A DNA stretch of 64,000 nucleotides. Source: Acidobacteriaceae bacterium (GTDB taxonomy: Bacteria > Acidobacteriota > Terriglobia > Terriglobales > Acidobacteriaceae). The notes beneath the pieces are model-generated. The model did no database searches. It saw only the letters and a list, made by a program, of their open reading frames with translations, and had not been told where the DNA came from. The position numbers and the translations under genes were made by a program. The stretch spans positions 1 to 64,000 of the forward strand of contig PKXQ01000118.1 in the NCBI GenBank assembly GCA_003132405.1. Reading direction: 5' to 3'. Shown one piece after another: positions 48,526 through 59,492 of the stretch; positions within the stretch are counted from its first letter, which is position 1, and the number at the start of each line of letters is the position of its first letter.

Positions 48526-49728
48526 ATGATCTTCAAACTTTTTTCTTTCTCGCGGCCGGTTGTCTTCGTCTTCGCTGTTTGTGGAGTGATAATCGTGCTG
48601 ATCGTTCTACCTGAGATCGGGCGGTCGATTCACGCCCAGGACGCGGCTGCCCCGGCTACCACGATTGCGGTCGACGTCAAGGTGGTGACACTGCCGGTTA
48701 CGGTTCGCGACAAGCATGGCAAGATTGTGCGCGATCTAACTAAGGACGATTTCACGCTGCAGGAAGATGGACGGCCGCAGGCGATCAAATATTTTTCGCA
48801 GGATACGAATCTTCCGCTGACGCTGGGATTGCTGGTCGACACCAGCCGCAGCCAGGAGACGGTGCTTGATGCGGAGCGCAACGCCAGCCGCAGTTTTCTG
48901 GAGCAGATGCTGGTGCAGCCGAAGGACAAGGCCTTCATTATTCATTTCGACCGTCAAGTGGAGCTGTTGCAGGATTTGACTTCTTCGCGGGAGAAGCTGC
49001 AAGCGGCCCTCGATTTGCTGAAGACATCGTCGGATCGGGATCACTCGAACGACCCGAATGATCCGTCGAATTCTCCGTCTGGTTCGGGCTCGGAGTCGCA
49101 TCGTGGCGGCACTCAGCTTTATGACGCTGTGTTTCTGGCGTCGAACGAACTGATGAAGAAGCAGCCTGGGCGCAAGGCGTATGTGATTCTGTCGGACGGA
49201 GTGGATCGCGGCAGCAAGACTTATCTGGAGAGCGCGATTGAGTCGGCGCAGCGGGCCGACACGGTTGTTTATTGCATTTATTTTGCGGGACCGCGCCACG
49301 AACAACGGCAGGGGAATGGGATGGGCCGTGGGGGCGGCGGAGGCGGATGGCCGGGTGGTGGTGGAGGTGGCTGGCCTGGAGGCGGCGGTGGGTGGCCGGG
49401 TGGAGGAGGCGGCGGGCGACCGGGTGGAGGGCAACGTCGGTCTGAGGAGCCGCGCACGGACGGCAAGAAGATTCTGGAGCGGATCTCCAAGGAAACGGGT
49501 GGACGCTTCTTTGAGGTTACAAAGAAGCAAACCGTTGGTGAAATCTACGACAGCATTGTCGAGGAGCTCCGAACTCAGTACAGCATGGGCTATACGCCGG
49601 ATAAAGATAGTTCATCGTCTGGCTATCATCACGTCGTCTTGACGGTGAAGAAGAAGGATCTGACGGTGCAGACGCGTGACGGATATTACGCGGATCGGGA
49701 AGTGGCGGATAGCAAGAGCGGAAACTAA
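48526..49728 (+). CDS. VWFA-related (von Willebrand factor A) domain secreted protein
   Basis: VTVRDKHGKIVRDLTKDDFTLQEDGRPQAIKYFSQ...LTLGLLVDTSRSQ matches the VWFA-related acidobacterial domain; Gly-Trp-Pro repeat. Confidence 0.85.
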   Translation: MIFKLFSFSRPVVFVFAVCGVIIVLIVLPEIGRSIHAQDAAAPATTIAVDVKVVTLPVTVRDKHGKIVRDLTKDDFTLQEDGRPQAIKYFSQDTNLPLTLGLLVDTSRSQETVLDAERNASRSFLEQMLVQPKDKAFIIHFDRQVELLQDLTSSREKLQAALDLLKTSSDRDHSNDPNDPSNSPSGSGSESHRGGTQLYDAVFLASNELMKKQPGRKAYVILSDGVDRGSKTYLESAIESAQRADTVVYCIYFAGPRHEQRQGNGMGRGGGGGGWPGGGGGGWPGGGGGWPGGGGGGRPGGGQRRSEEPRTDGKKILERISKETGGRFFEVTKKQTVGEIYDSIVEELRTQYSMGYTPDKDSSSSGYHHVVLTVKKKDLTVQTRDGYYADREVADSKSGN

Positions 49729-49823
49729 GAGCAGTTGTCAGTTATCAGTCGTCAGTTGTCAGTACAAACCCCAGGCTTCGAATTCACGACTGAGGGCTTG
49801 TATACGAGCCGGAAGAAAAAAAT

Positions 49824-52484
49824 TTACTTTGCCGCGAGTTCTTCGCGGAGAGCCTTTCCTAGCGCGGCCTGTTGCTGGGGAGTCAACTTGGTTCCGCGCG
49901 AGCTTAGATATAGGACGTCGATTGCCATCTGGCCTTCGGTTTCGATGAGCGCAATTTCGATGTTGCAATCCTGCTTTGAGACTAGCGAGCACATGCGGTA
50001 GAGCAATCCAGGACGATCCTGAGTCAGAATCTGCACCAGCGTGCTGTTCGCGGAGCAGCCGTCGTCAAATTCAACCTGGGTCGCGACTTTCACTTTTACC
50101 TTCGCGCTGTCGGCTGTCTCCGATTTCAAGCGGTCGCTTAACATGCGCGCCACATCGGCCTGGCCCTTGACGACGTCGGCGATGCTTTTTTTCAAACGAT
50201 CCCATTCCTGGAGATTCATCTCCAGAGTGCGAAAGCGATCGGTGAAATAGAAGGTGTCGACCACGATTCCGGCGGCGTTTGAAAACGCATTCGCTTTCAC
50301 GATGTTCATGCCCCAGGCGGCGAGCGCTCCGGAGACCGAGGCGAAGAGAAATGGCCGGTCGATGGCGACCAAGGTCAGCTCATACCAATGGCGAACTTGC
50401 TTCAGACTCAGTTGCACGCCGTCCGGACCGAGCCTGGCGGCCATTTCGGCGTGGGCAATGACATCAGTTGCGCCGTGAATACGCAGATAACGCTGCGGCA
50501 ACCCTTCGAGAAAAATATTGAGTTTTTTCCCGGCCACTGCCGCCAGCGACCGCAGATGCGCCAGATTGGACGGTGCCATGTTGGAGCTGTCGTTTGCATC
50601 CGTGTGCACCCGTTGATCGGCGCTGCGGTTCAGGTAATTCGCGCAGGCAATATACAACTGCCATAGGTTATCCGCCTTCCATGGCGTCATGGCCTCCGGG
50701 TTGACGGCTTTCACGTCGGCGTAGGTCAACAGGCACAGCATTTTCAGACGCTCGGGCGCGCCCACTTTTTCGGCGAACGATTTAACATTCGCCGGATCGA
50801 AAACATCGCGGCGCATGGCGGCAGACATTTCCAGGTGGTTTGCCACCAGAAAGCGAAGAGTCTCGCGATCTGCCGGATCGAGATCGAGGCGATCGGCGCA
50901 GCTATTGGTAAATCGGACGCTGACGTCAATGTGACTTTCGCCTTCGCCTTGCGCGGCTTTGCCGGAATCATGCAGCAGGAGCGCGAGATAAAGGAGCTCG
51001 GGCTGCTCGATTTCGCTGAGTAAAAGGGCGAAGCGCCTGTCCCACTCTGACTGCGATTCTTTCAAGCGATGCAGACTTTCGATGGCTAAGAAAGAGTGCT
51101 CATCGACTGTGTAACGATGGTAAAAATCGCGGACCACGAGCGCCTCTATCCCTTTCAATTCAGGCAGCAGCAGCGCGAGCAGGCGAAACGAGTTCATGGC
51201 GCGCAAAGCGTCGGCGGCATGCGGTTGCAGTAGCGTCTCTTGCAGGTAAAGCCACAATTCGGCGCCGCGAGGAGGCGTCGACGCCAGCGCGGGCAGCGCT
51301 TGTTCGACTTTATATTCGGTGGTGGTGCTCAGCTTCAGGCCGTGCTCGGCCATGAAGTGAAAAAGTCGCAAGAGCATCTCGGGGTCGCGCAGTCCGGCCG
51401 ATTGCTGCGGTTGCTGCTTGAGAAAGATCAATCCGTCGACTACGGAAAAATCGTCGCTCGCAATCTTCGTCCGCCAGCCCTGGAATTGGCGATGCAATGA
51501 CGACCAGGCGGCCGGAATTTCCTCAAGCAATTGCGTGCAGACGCGATGCACGCTGCGCACGTGGCCGAAATAGACGCGCATCCAATCGGCGGCGTTCGTG
51601 ATTTCAGAATCGCTGACGCCAATTTTTCTCGCCGCGGCTTCGTCCTGCGCCTCCCAGGTGAGCGTGTTGTCGTGACGGCCGTGGCGATAATGCAGGAAAC
51701 AACGCACTGACATTTGAAAATCGAGGGCGTCGTCGAAGGCGCGGCGCGACGAAACGGGGAGCAGGGTTTGCATGTCTGGCCAGACCTTCAACTTTTCCAT
51801 GGCGGAAAGGAGCGCCAACCAGTTGGCGACGTTGTAGTCGCGCAGGCCGCCGGGGCCATCTTTGACATTTGGCTCGAGATGAAAGACTGTATTGGCGAAT
51901 TTGTGGTGACGCGTACGCGTCATTTCGGCGAGGTTCAGGATCAGGGTGTGGCTCTCGCGGGCCACGAGGCGGGGAATAACTTTTTCGCGCAGGCGGGAGA
52001 AAAGCTCGCGATCACCCGCCAGATAACGACAGTCGAGTAGCGAGATGGTGAATTCAACGTTGTCGGGATCAAGGCGTTCGCACTCCGCCAGGTTTCGCGT
52101 GGCCGGACTGACTTTGAGGCGGAGGTCCCACAATTCTTGTGAGAAGCGGCGGATGGGATCTTTGAGGGCAGTCTCGGAGTCGCTTGTGGCACAGAGAAAG
52201 AGGAGGTCGATGTCGGAGTAGGGGAAAAGCCAGCCGCGTCCGAATCCTCCGGTGGCGACGAGGGCGAAATTTTTCGGAGTGTCGAGTGCTTCGGTGCCAG
52301 AACCAGCATTCGATCCAACGGCGATTTCGTTCCACAGCCTAAGAACGATCGAATCGACGAGCGCGGTGCGGTGGGCGAGCGCGGTGCGCCCATCGCCAGT
52401 GACGGAAAATTCCTGTTCGATGGCCGCCGATTCTCGCGCGTAGAGGTCGCGCAACTGGCTGTGAACGGTGGCGCCGGTTGTCAT
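49824..52484 (-). CDS. glnD: [protein-PII] uridylyltransferase/uridylyl-removing enzyme
   Basis: 886 aa; nucleotidyltransferase GGFGRGWLFPYSDIDLLFL, HD domain LLLHDSGKAAQGEGESHIDVS, C-terminal ACT domains. Confidence 0.92.
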   Translation of the reverse strand: MTTGATVHSQLRDLYARESAAIEQEFSVTGDGRTALAHRTALVDSIVLRLWNEIAVGSNAGSGTEALDTPKNFALVATGGFGRGWLFPYSDIDLLFLCATSDSETALKDPIRRFSQELWDLRLKVSPATRNLAECERLDPDNVEFTISLLDCRYLAGDRELFSRLREKVIPRLVARESHTLILNLAEMTRTRHHKFANTVFHLEPNVKDGPGGLRDYNVANWLALLSAMEKLKVWPDMQTLLPVSSRRAFDDALDFQMSVRCFLHYRHGRHDNTLTWEAQDEAAARKIGVSDSEITNAADWMRVYFGHVRSVHRVCTQLLEEIPAAWSSLHRQFQGWRTKIASDDFSVVDGLIFLKQQPQQSAGLRDPEMLLRLFHFMAEHGLKLSTTTEYKVEQALPALASTPPRGAELWLYLQETLLQPHAADALRAMNSFRLLALLLPELKGIEALVVRDFYHRYTVDEHSFLAIESLHRLKESQSEWDRRFALLLSEIEQPELLYLALLLHDSGKAAQGEGESHIDVSVRFTNSCADRLDLDPADRETLRFLVANHLEMSAAMRRDVFDPANVKSFAEKVGAPERLKMLCLLTYADVKAVNPEAMTPWKADNLWQLYIACANYLNRSADQRVHTDANDSSNMAPSNLAHLRSLAAVAGKKLNIFLEGLPQRYLRIHGATDVIAHAEMAARLGPDGVQLSLKQVRHWYELTLVAIDRPFLFASVSGALAAWGMNIVKANAFSNAAGIVVDTFYFTDRFRTLEMNLQEWDRLKKSIADVVKGQADVARMLSDRLKSETADSAKVKVKVATQVEFDDGCSANSTLVQILTQDRPGLLYRMCSLVSKQDCNIEIALIETEGQMAIDVLYLSSRGTKLTPQQQAALGKALREELAAK

Positions 52485-52664
52485 TCGATGACACCCTCCT
52501 CAGTTGCCAGGTCGCAGGTGACAGGTCACAGGTCCTAGGAAAATCGTGCGCTGATCTTTGCTTGCCTCGAAACGAATTCTTGAGTTCCTGAAACCTCGCG
52601 CCTTAATCCTGTTTTTATTTCCTGCCATGCGGGGGATGTCGATTTCTTCCCGGTCAATTTGCGC

Positions 52665-53003
52665 TCACAACGCGCCGTCACCGCGTTCGTCGTTGCGAAT
52701 GCGAATTGCCTCATCAATTCGCGAAAGAAAAATTTTTCCGTCGCCGATCTTACCCGAGCGCGCGGCGCTAGTGATGGCCTGTACGACTTTCTCAACCACT
52801 TCGTCGGCCACTACGATTTCGAGTTTCGCCTTCGGGATCAAGTCGACCGTATACTCGCGTCCTCGATAAAACTCGGTGTGTCCTTTTTGGCGGCCGTGAC
52901 CCCTGGCTTCAAAAACGGTCATGCCCTCCACGCCCACTTCGTGGAGTGCGTCTTTCACGGCATCGAGCTTGGATACCTGAATAATCGCTTCGACCTTGGT
53001 CAT
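52665..53003 (-). CDS. glnB: P-II family nitrogen regulator
   Basis: 112 aa; VFEARGHGRQKGHTEFYRGREYTVDLIPKAKLEIVV with T-loop Tyr; IGDGKIF motif. Confidence 0.94.
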   Translation of the reverse strand: MTKVEAIIQVSKLDAVKDALHEVGVEGMTVFEARGHGRQKGHTEFYRGREYTVDLIPKAKLEIVVADEVVEKVVQAITSAARSGKIGDGKIFLSRIDEAIRIRNDERGDGAL

Positions 53004-53195
53004 TGAAGTCCGTTCTCAGAGACGATCATGAACTCAATCCAATAGCCGCATCATAACAATAGTCGTTGCGGCGGGCGGGCGAAAATCGAAACTATTTATC
53101 CTGGCGATTGGAAACGGTTATACGCGAAGATTGTGTCAGGCGGAATATGGTCGCCTGATTGACGGCGGAGGGATTTTGCGGTTGGATGGAGGGGC

Positions 53196-54557
53196 GTGAG
53201 GCTTGCGCCTTCCATTGTCGATGCTGAGTCACGGCGGTTCAACCGGCTGGATGCGGTCTGGCTTGCCATCTGGCTGATCTTCCTTGCCGGACTGGCTGTG
53301 CTTCCTCCGCAATTCGAGTGGCACAAGCAGTTGATCCTGCTCGCCATCGGCATCGTGCAATTGCTCGAGTCCCGGCTGATCGCGTACTTTCCCAAGCGCG
53401 GCGTTGCTTACGTCATCCTGCTCAAGATTTTGCTGGCGACGCTGCTCATCGATCACACCGGCGAAATCGGCATCAACAGCAGCTACTATCCTATTTATTA
53501 TTTGCCGGTGGTCACGGCGGCGCTTTACTGCGGCACGTGGCTGACACTGTTCTGGACCTTTCTTGCGTCGGCGGCTTACTGCTCCTATCTCTATCCGGCG
53601 ATGCAGGAATACGAGTTGACGCCGGAGGCTTTTGGTTATCTTGCGCTGCGCATATTGTTTTTCTTTTTGGCGGCGATGGTGGTCAACCGGTTTGCGCAGC
53701 AGAGTCTGCATCAAACGCAGTTGTATCGCGATCTGGCGGAACGGCTCGCGGAGACTAATCGGCGCCTGGAGCAGGCTCAGGCGGAGGCGCGGCGCTCGGA
53801 GCGGCTGGCGGCGCTTGGGCAGTTGTCGGCGGGGTTGGCGCATGAGATTCGCAATCCGCTGGGAGTGATCAAGGGCTCCGCGGAAATGTTGACGCAAAAA
53901 TTGCAGGCGTCGGACGAATTGGCACGGGAGTTGGCTGGCTATATTTCGACGGAGGTAAACCGGCTTAGCGCGCTCGTTACGGAGTTTCTGGATTTCGCGC
54001 GGCCGCTCCATGCCCAGCCGCATCCCGCGGACCTGATCGCGCTGCTGGATCGCGTGCTGCAAATTGTGGCTGGGCGTTTTGCGGGGAAAGCGGGGCCGGC
54101 TGTCCGTGTTGAAACGCACTATGCTAGCGGATTGCCGGTGGTTCCGCTGGACGAGAGTTTGTGCGAGCAGGCATTTCTCAACTTGGTGCAGAACGCTTAT
54201 GAGGCGATGGAAGAGCGCGGCGGCACTTTGCGGGTTGATGTGCAGCTTGCGGCGAAGGATGGGCGAGACGGCGTCGAGTTGCGTTTGGCAGACACGGGGC
54301 CGGGCGTGCCGGAGGAATTGCGCGAGGAAATTTTTAATCCGTTTGTGACCACTAAGAAGACTGGAGTCGGGCTGGGACTCTCTATTGTTTCGAAGATTGT
54401 CGATGGGCATGGCGGATCGATTCATGTGGAGAATTCGCCTGATGGCGGCGCGGTCTTTACGCTGTTCTTCCCGCTGGAGAATGCGGGCGAGCTGGCGGCA
54501 GACGTCGACCTGGGCTCGGCCGGGCAGCTGAGGGCACCTTCGCCACTACGTGATTAG
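53196..54557 (+). CDS. sensor histidine kinase (NtrB/AtoS-like)
   Basis: Multiple TM helices, H-box LSAGLAHEIRNPLGVIKGSAEML, ATPase GVGLGLSIVSKIVDGHGG. Confidence 0.9.
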   Translation: MRLAPSIVDAESRRFNRLDAVWLAIWLIFLAGLAVLPPQFEWHKQLILLAIGIVQLLESRLIAYFPKRGVAYVILLKILLATLLIDHTGEIGINSSYYPIYYLPVVTAALYCGTWLTLFWTFLASAAYCSYLYPAMQEYELTPEAFGYLALRILFFFLAAMVVNRFAQQSLHQTQLYRDLAERLAETNRRLEQAQAEARRSERLAALGQLSAGLAHEIRNPLGVIKGSAEMLTQKLQASDELARELAGYISTEVNRLSALVTEFLDFARPLHAQPHPADLIALLDRVLQIVAGRFAGKAGPAVRVETHYASGLPVVPLDESLCEQAFLNLVQNAYEAMEERGGTLRVDVQLAAKDGRDGVELRLADTGPGVPEELREEIFNPFVTTKKTGVGLGLSIVSKIVDGHGGSIHVENSPDGGAVFTLFFPLENAGELAADVDLGSAGQLRAPSPLRD

Positions 54558-54602
54558 CGAGCGGTTCGGGCGTTTTTTCCTACAGCAGAACGAATTCAAT
54601 CA

Positions 54603-55973
54603 ATGGCTACTATTCTCATCATCGAAGACGAAGCTAAGATGCGGCGGCTATTGGAGCTGAATCTGGGCGACGACGGCTTCAAGACGCTTTCCGCGGGCGA
54701 CGCTGAAAGTGGTTTGAAGCTGCTGGCGTCGGAGCCGGTTCATCTCGTGCTCACCGATCTTAAGCTTCCGGGAATGAACGGGCTTGAATTTTTACAGGCC
54801 GCGAAACGGATGGATTCCGCGTTGCCAATCGTCGTCATGACTGCGTTCGGATCGGTGGAGACCGCTGTGGAGGCGATGAAGGCTGGCGCCACTGACTATG
54901 TGCTCAAGCCGTTTTCGCTGGCTGAAATGCGGATGGTGGTCCACAAGGAGCTGGATAACTCGCGGCTGCGCGAGGAGAATCGTTCGCTGCGCGAAGCGCT
55001 GGGGCAGAAGTATAGCCATCCCAATATTGTGGCTGTCAGCCGGAAGATGCAGGAGGTGCTGGCTACAGTGGAACGTGTTGCACCTACTAATTCGACGGTT
55101 CTACTTGGCGGGGAGAGTGGGGTGGGGAAAGACTTGATTGCGCGTGCCATTCACGAAAAGTCACGGCGCGCGTCTGGGCCTTTTATCAAGATTAATAGTA
55201 CGGCGATTCCGGAGAATCTGTTGGAGAGCGAACTCTTCGGTTACGAAAAGGGAGCGTTTACTGGAGCCGCCAACAGCAAGCCGGGTAAGTTTGAACTCGC
55301 CGACAAAGGCACGCTCTTTCTGGATGAGATTGGAGATGTACCTGCGGCTACTCAGGTCAAACTTCTTCGCGTGTTGCAGGAGCGGGAGTTTGAGCGGCTG
55401 GGCGGAACGCGCACGATTAAGGTTGATGTTCGGCTGCTCGCGGCTACGAATCGCGATTTGCGCGCGGCGCTTGAAGATGGGACGTTTCGCGAAGACCTTT
55501 ACTACCGGCTGAATGTAGTTCCGATCGATATTCCGCCGCTGCGCGAGCATAAAGAGGATATTCCGGGTCTCGCGAATCTTTTTCTCACGCGCTTTGCCGG
55601 GGATTCCGGTCGCGAGGAAAAAATAACCGGCATCTCTTCCGCAGCCATGCAACTCCTGGTCGGCCATTATTGGCCGGGTAATGTGCGCGAGTTGCAGAAC
55701 GTGATTGAGCGTGCGTGCGCGCTCGCGCAGGGCGGACAGTTGGAGGCGAGTGACATACAACTGGATTCGCCGCGTAATCGCGCGGGAGCCGCGGCCGATC
55801 GATTTTTGCCCGACGGCATGACGCTCGATCAGTGGGAAGATGAGATGATTCGCGAAGCCCTGAAGCGCGCCGGCGGCAATAAATCGCAAGCGGCGCGCCT
55901 GCTGGGATTATCACGAAATGCGCTGCGCTATCGACTTTCGAAGATTGGGATCGACGATAACGAAGCGGAGTGA
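54603..55973 (+). CDS. sigma-54-dependent response regulator (NtrC-like)
   Basis: Receiver, AAA+ (GESGVGKDLIARAIH, ELFGYEKGAFTGA) and Fis-type HTH domains. Confidence 0.94.
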   Translation: MATILIIEDEAKMRRLLELNLGDDGFKTLSAGDAESGLKLLASEPVHLVLTDLKLPGMNGLEFLQAAKRMDSALPIVVMTAFGSVETAVEAMKAGATDYVLKPFSLAEMRMVVHKELDNSRLREENRSLREALGQKYSHPNIVAVSRKMQEVLATVERVAPTNSTVLLGGESGVGKDLIARAIHEKSRRASGPFIKINSTAIPENLLESELFGYEKGAFTGAANSKPGKFELADKGTLFLDEIGDVPAATQVKLLRVLQEREFERLGGTRTIKVDVRLLAATNRDLRAALEDGTFREDLYYRLNVVPIDIPPLREHKEDIPGLANLFLTRFAGDSGREEKITGISSAAMQLLVGHYWPGNVRELQNVIERACALAQGGQLEASDIQLDSPRNRAGAAADRFLPDGMTLDQWEDEMIREALKRAGGNKSQAARLLGLSRNALRYRLSKIGIDDNEAE

Positions 55974-56203
55974 ATCATCGGGTCAACTCGCGATCGCGTC
56001 ATCGGTCGCCTGGCCGAAAACCACCACCCTGGTGGATTCGGGCCACCGGAGAAGTGAAAACCACTTTCGTACCTGACTCGACTGACCTTCCTAACAAAAT
56101 GAAAAGACAACGGGTTATCGAAAAATCACTTTCGCATTCAACATTGGTATGTCGCATGCATTGATGCAGGCATAGCTTTTCAGATATTTGTGTGTGAAGT
56201 GGT

Positions 56204-58576
56204 GTGGAGGCGTTTGTGAAACTCAGGTTAGTAGCGGCACTTTTAGGATTGATGATGGCGATTCCGGGCGTGGGCGTTGCTCAGAATAGTGCCCAAGGTG
56301 GCGCGGAGTATCCGGATGAGCAGGCGCCCGATCAATCGAAGCCATCGCCGAGCATTCAGATGCCGGCTCCGAATGGGCAATCTCCTAACAATCAGGGCTC
56401 GACTAATCAAGGTTCGATGAGTCAGGATCAGGATTCTCCAGATCAGGATTCGACGCAGCAGGATGAGCCGCTGCAACCGGCGGAGCGTTCGATGGATCAA
56501 GGTCCGAACGATCAGGGTCAAATCTATCGTGGGCCGCATGATCCGAATGCCAACGATTCGGGCGGCAGCGCTCCTACATACAACACACCAGCTCCGGTAG
56601 AGAATAATGGCGTGGCGCGCGTTAGCTTGATTCATGGCGATGTTTCTACGCAGCGTGGCGATTCGAAGGATTGGTCGGCGGCAGTGTTGAATGCCCCCGT
56701 GCTCGCGGGCGACCGCGTTTCGACGGGCGATAAGGCGCGCACTGAACTCGAACTCGACTACGCCAATACGCTTCGCCTGGCGGAGCATACGCAGGCCAAC
56801 ATTACGCAGCTGACGCGATCGCAAATTCAGATTCAACTTGGGCACGGCATGGCGAACTATACCGTTTACCGGGGCAGCGACTCGGACGCGGAAATCGATA
56901 CGCCCAACGTGGCCATCAAGACGGAGCGGCGCGAATCGAGCTTCCGGATTCTGGTTACGGCCGACGATCACACTGAGGTGCTGGTTCGCAAAGGCGAAAT
57001 CGAAGTTACGACTCCGCAGGGCGGCACGCGCGTGGGGCAAGGGCAGTTCATTACGATTCAGGGCGCGGGCGCGGACGAGCAATACAAGGTTGGCGAAGCG
57101 CCGGCGCGCGATGATTGGGATCAGTGGAACACGGATCGCGACAACATGATCCGGAACTCCGAAGCGCGCAAGCACACGAACGACTATTACGTTGGCACCG
57201 AAAATCTCGATGGTCATGGCACGTGGTCGGAGGTTCCGGATTATGGTCCAGTGTGGCGGCCAAGCGTGGACCCTGGCTGGGCTCCGTATCGCAATGGGCG
57301 CTGGGTATATGAGCCCTATTGGGGATGGACGTGGGTTTCGTACGACGACTGGGGCTGGGCTCCGTATCACTACGGCCGCTGGATGTATGCGGATGGCGGG
57401 TGGGGTTGGTGGCCGGGTCCGGCTTACGGGTATCCGTTCTATCGGCCGATCTGGGCGCCAGCTTATGTTTCATTCTTTGGATTCGGCGGCGGCTTCGGAT
57501 TTGGAGTTGGCTTCGGCTATGGTTTCGGAGGATGGGGATCGATTGGTTGGCTCCCACTGGGACCGGGTGATCGTTTTCATCCTTGGTATGGGCGGTATGG
57601 CGGCGGCTTCGGAGTTCGCGGATTCGGCGAATATAACCGGGGCGGCTTTGCCGCGTTGCACGGCGGCTCGCGTTTTTCGAACGTGAACCTGGCGATGCAT
57701 GACGCTAACTTCCACGGTGGGACTACCGTTTCAGGCGGCGAATTTGGCACCGGCCATATGAGTCCGCACGCGATGACTCATTCGCAATTTCAGAATGCTC
57801 GCTTCTCTACCGGCAGATTGCCAGTAAGTCCGAGCCGTGAGAGCTTTTCGGCGAGCGGACGCGCGGCGGCGGCATCGACCACGCGAAATGTTTCGCAGAA
57901 TCAGCACTTCTTCTCGACCCGCAGCGCGAGCTCGGCATCGAGCGGAAGAGGTTTTAGTGGCGGTGAAACGGCGCGATCTGGCAACAGCGGCTTCAATGGT
58001 AGAAGTAACAGCGGATCGGAGCGCACCGGTGCGAATTCGGGCTCGGCAGCGAGATCGAGCGCATCGGCTGGCGGACGTGAAGGCGGCGGCTGGCAGAAAT
58101 TTTCGCCAATGACTTCGCGGTCGAGTTCCGAGGCGAGCAGAAGTTCTGAGGCTAGCCGATCGAGTGAGTCAAGGCCGAGCGGGTCCGTAGGCGGCGCAGA
58201 GAACCGCGGTTCATACGGATCGGGCCGCAGCTCGGGGTCTGAGAGCCGAGGCTATGGTTCGGAGAGCCGGGGCTACGGATCGTCGAGCCGCAGCTACGGC
58301 GGGTCGTCGCGGCCGCCTCTGAATATGAGGCAACCGATCGTTACGCAGCGGTCTTATGGCGGCGGGGCGTTCGGGCGCTCTGCTCCCAGCTATGGACGGT
58401 CGGCCCCCAGTTATGGTGGAGGACGATCAGCGCCTAGCTTTGGCGGAGGACATTCGGCTCCGAGCAGCCACGGTGGCGGAGCTCCGCATGGCGGCGGGGC
58501 ATCGCACGGCGGAGGCGGATCGCACGGAGGCGGCGGATCGCACGGAGGCGGCGGACACGGTGGACATGGGCGGTAG
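56204..58576 (+). CDS. FecR-domain protein with Trp/Gly-rich and Ser/Gly/His low-complexity C-terminus
   Basis: 790 aa; FecR-like VSLIHGDVSTQRGDSKDWSAAVLNAPVLAGDRVSTG; WAPYRNGRWVYEPYWGWTWVSYDDWGWAPYHYGRW. Confidence 0.8.
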   Translation: MEAFVKLRLVAALLGLMMAIPGVGVAQNSAQGGAEYPDEQAPDQSKPSPSIQMPAPNGQSPNNQGSTNQGSMSQDQDSPDQDSTQQDEPLQPAERSMDQGPNDQGQIYRGPHDPNANDSGGSAPTYNTPAPVENNGVARVSLIHGDVSTQRGDSKDWSAAVLNAPVLAGDRVSTGDKARTELELDYANTLRLAEHTQANITQLTRSQIQIQLGHGMANYTVYRGSDSDAEIDTPNVAIKTERRESSFRILVTADDHTEVLVRKGEIEVTTPQGGTRVGQGQFITIQGAGADEQYKVGEAPARDDWDQWNTDRDNMIRNSEARKHTNDYYVGTENLDGHGTWSEVPDYGPVWRPSVDPGWAPYRNGRWVYEPYWGWTWVSYDDWGWAPYHYGRWMYADGGWGWWPGPAYGYPFYRPIWAPAYVSFFGFGGGFGFGVGFGYGFGGWGSIGWLPLGPGDRFHPWYGRYGGGFGVRGFGEYNRGGFAALHGGSRFSNVNLAMHDANFHGGTTVSGGEFGTGHMSPHAMTHSQFQNARFSTGRLPVSPSRESFSASGRAAAASTTRNVSQNQHFFSTRSASSASSGRGFSGGETARSGNSGFNGRSNSGSERTGANSGSAARSSASAGGREGGGWQKFSPMTSRSSSEASRSSEASRSSESRPSGSVGGAENRGSYGSGRSSGSESRGYGSESRGYGSSSRSYGGSSRPPLNMRQPIVTQRSYGGGAFGRSAPSYGRSAPSYGGGRSAPSFGGGHSAPSSHGGGAPHGGGASHGGGGSHGGGGSHGGGGHGGHGR

Positions 58577-58755
58577 AATTGCGCTGGATTTTTTCCCAGC
58601 GTAGTAAGGCAGCATAGCAACACTCTTCCCAGCAGTGAGGCGCGCAAAAACGCGTCCCACTGCTTTTTTCGCATCGCGACTTACTCTTTGGCTGAGGATC
58701 GCTGGGTTCTAAACCCGCTTGAATTTCAAGATGCCTTGATTGACGCGTGAACCGG

Positions 58756-59397
58756 TTAATTCTTACCGGAACTCTCTGCGGCCGCGGCTTCTTCTTTCAA
58801 ATAGCCAGGGGCCAGTGTGCCTTTCTTCTTTGCGATTCCGAGAAGCGTGGGATAGAACTGCACAAACGTGGTATCCACCGCACCATGCTGCTCGTGACAG
58901 GAATAACATACAGCCTCTTTCGGAATTTGCTTAGTCGGCTTCGCTTCATCCAGCGGGAAGAAGGCCCAGCCGCCGGGGAAGCGCGTGTCTTTGATGTGTG
59001 CGGATCGCGTCATAACATCGGTCGTCTGGAAGTGTCCGGCCTTGTTGATCGAGCCTTTGTTGGCGGCCATGCGGCCCTCGAGAACGATCATGGTTTTTTC
59101 GGGCCAGGTGCCGGTGGCGACAAAAACTTTATAGGCCTCCGGGTTGACGAAGACGTTGTCGAACATGGAGTGCCCCGGCATAGCCGCCAGATCCGGGTTG
59201 TAGTCCATATCGAGGCCGGTCGTCAGGTAGATCCATTCGCGATAGTTGGCGGGGAACACGAGGCGTCCATCCGCCGTATATACAGGCGGCGTGGAATTGT
59301 TGGGGGCGGCTTTCGGAGCGTCTTTTGCCTCATCTTTCGCGGATGATTGGGCCAGTAAAACCGCCGATAGGCAAAGCAAAGCGGAATAGCGAATCAT
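58756..59397 (-). CDS. cytochrome P460 family protein
   Basis: Signal peptide MIRYSALLCLSAVLLAQSS; heme motif CYSCH; P460-like VFPANYREWIYLTTGLDM. Confidence 0.8.
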   Translation of the reverse strand: MIRYSALLCLSAVLLAQSSAKDEAKDAPKAAPNNSTPPVYTADGRLVFPANYREWIYLTTGLDMDYNPDLAAMPGHSMFDNVFVNPEAYKVFVATGTWPEKTMIVLEGRMAANKGSINKAGHFQTTDVMTRSAHIKDTRFPGGWAFFPLDEAKPTKQIPKEAVCYSCHEQHGAVDTTFVQFYPTLLGIAKKKGTLAPGYLKEEAAAAESSGKN

Positions 59398-59492
59398 GAA
59401 GTTTTCTCCCACGCAGTTCTCGACATCGTGAGGCAAGGCTAACTAACTCTAGCGGGGCGCGTCTAGAACAAAGGCAACGTGAAGGAGCGAGC

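Noticed and set aside
49320-49440. Gly/Trp/Pro repeats in the VWA protein as a possible minisatellite or CRISPR
   Set aside because: In-frame low-complexity coding sequence without spacers.
49732-49770. gtcagttatcagtcgtcagttgtcagt repeat, also resembling 517-550
   Set aside because: Short degenerate heptamer runs common in intergenic DNA of many genomes; no unit/spacer structure, so not CRISPR.
52558-52869. + strand ORFs opposite glnB
   Set aside because: Shadow ORFs of the strongly supported P-II gene.
58450-58576. Repeated ggcggatcgcacggagg units
   Set aside because: Coding low-complexity SHGGGG tail of the FecR-domain protein, not an array.
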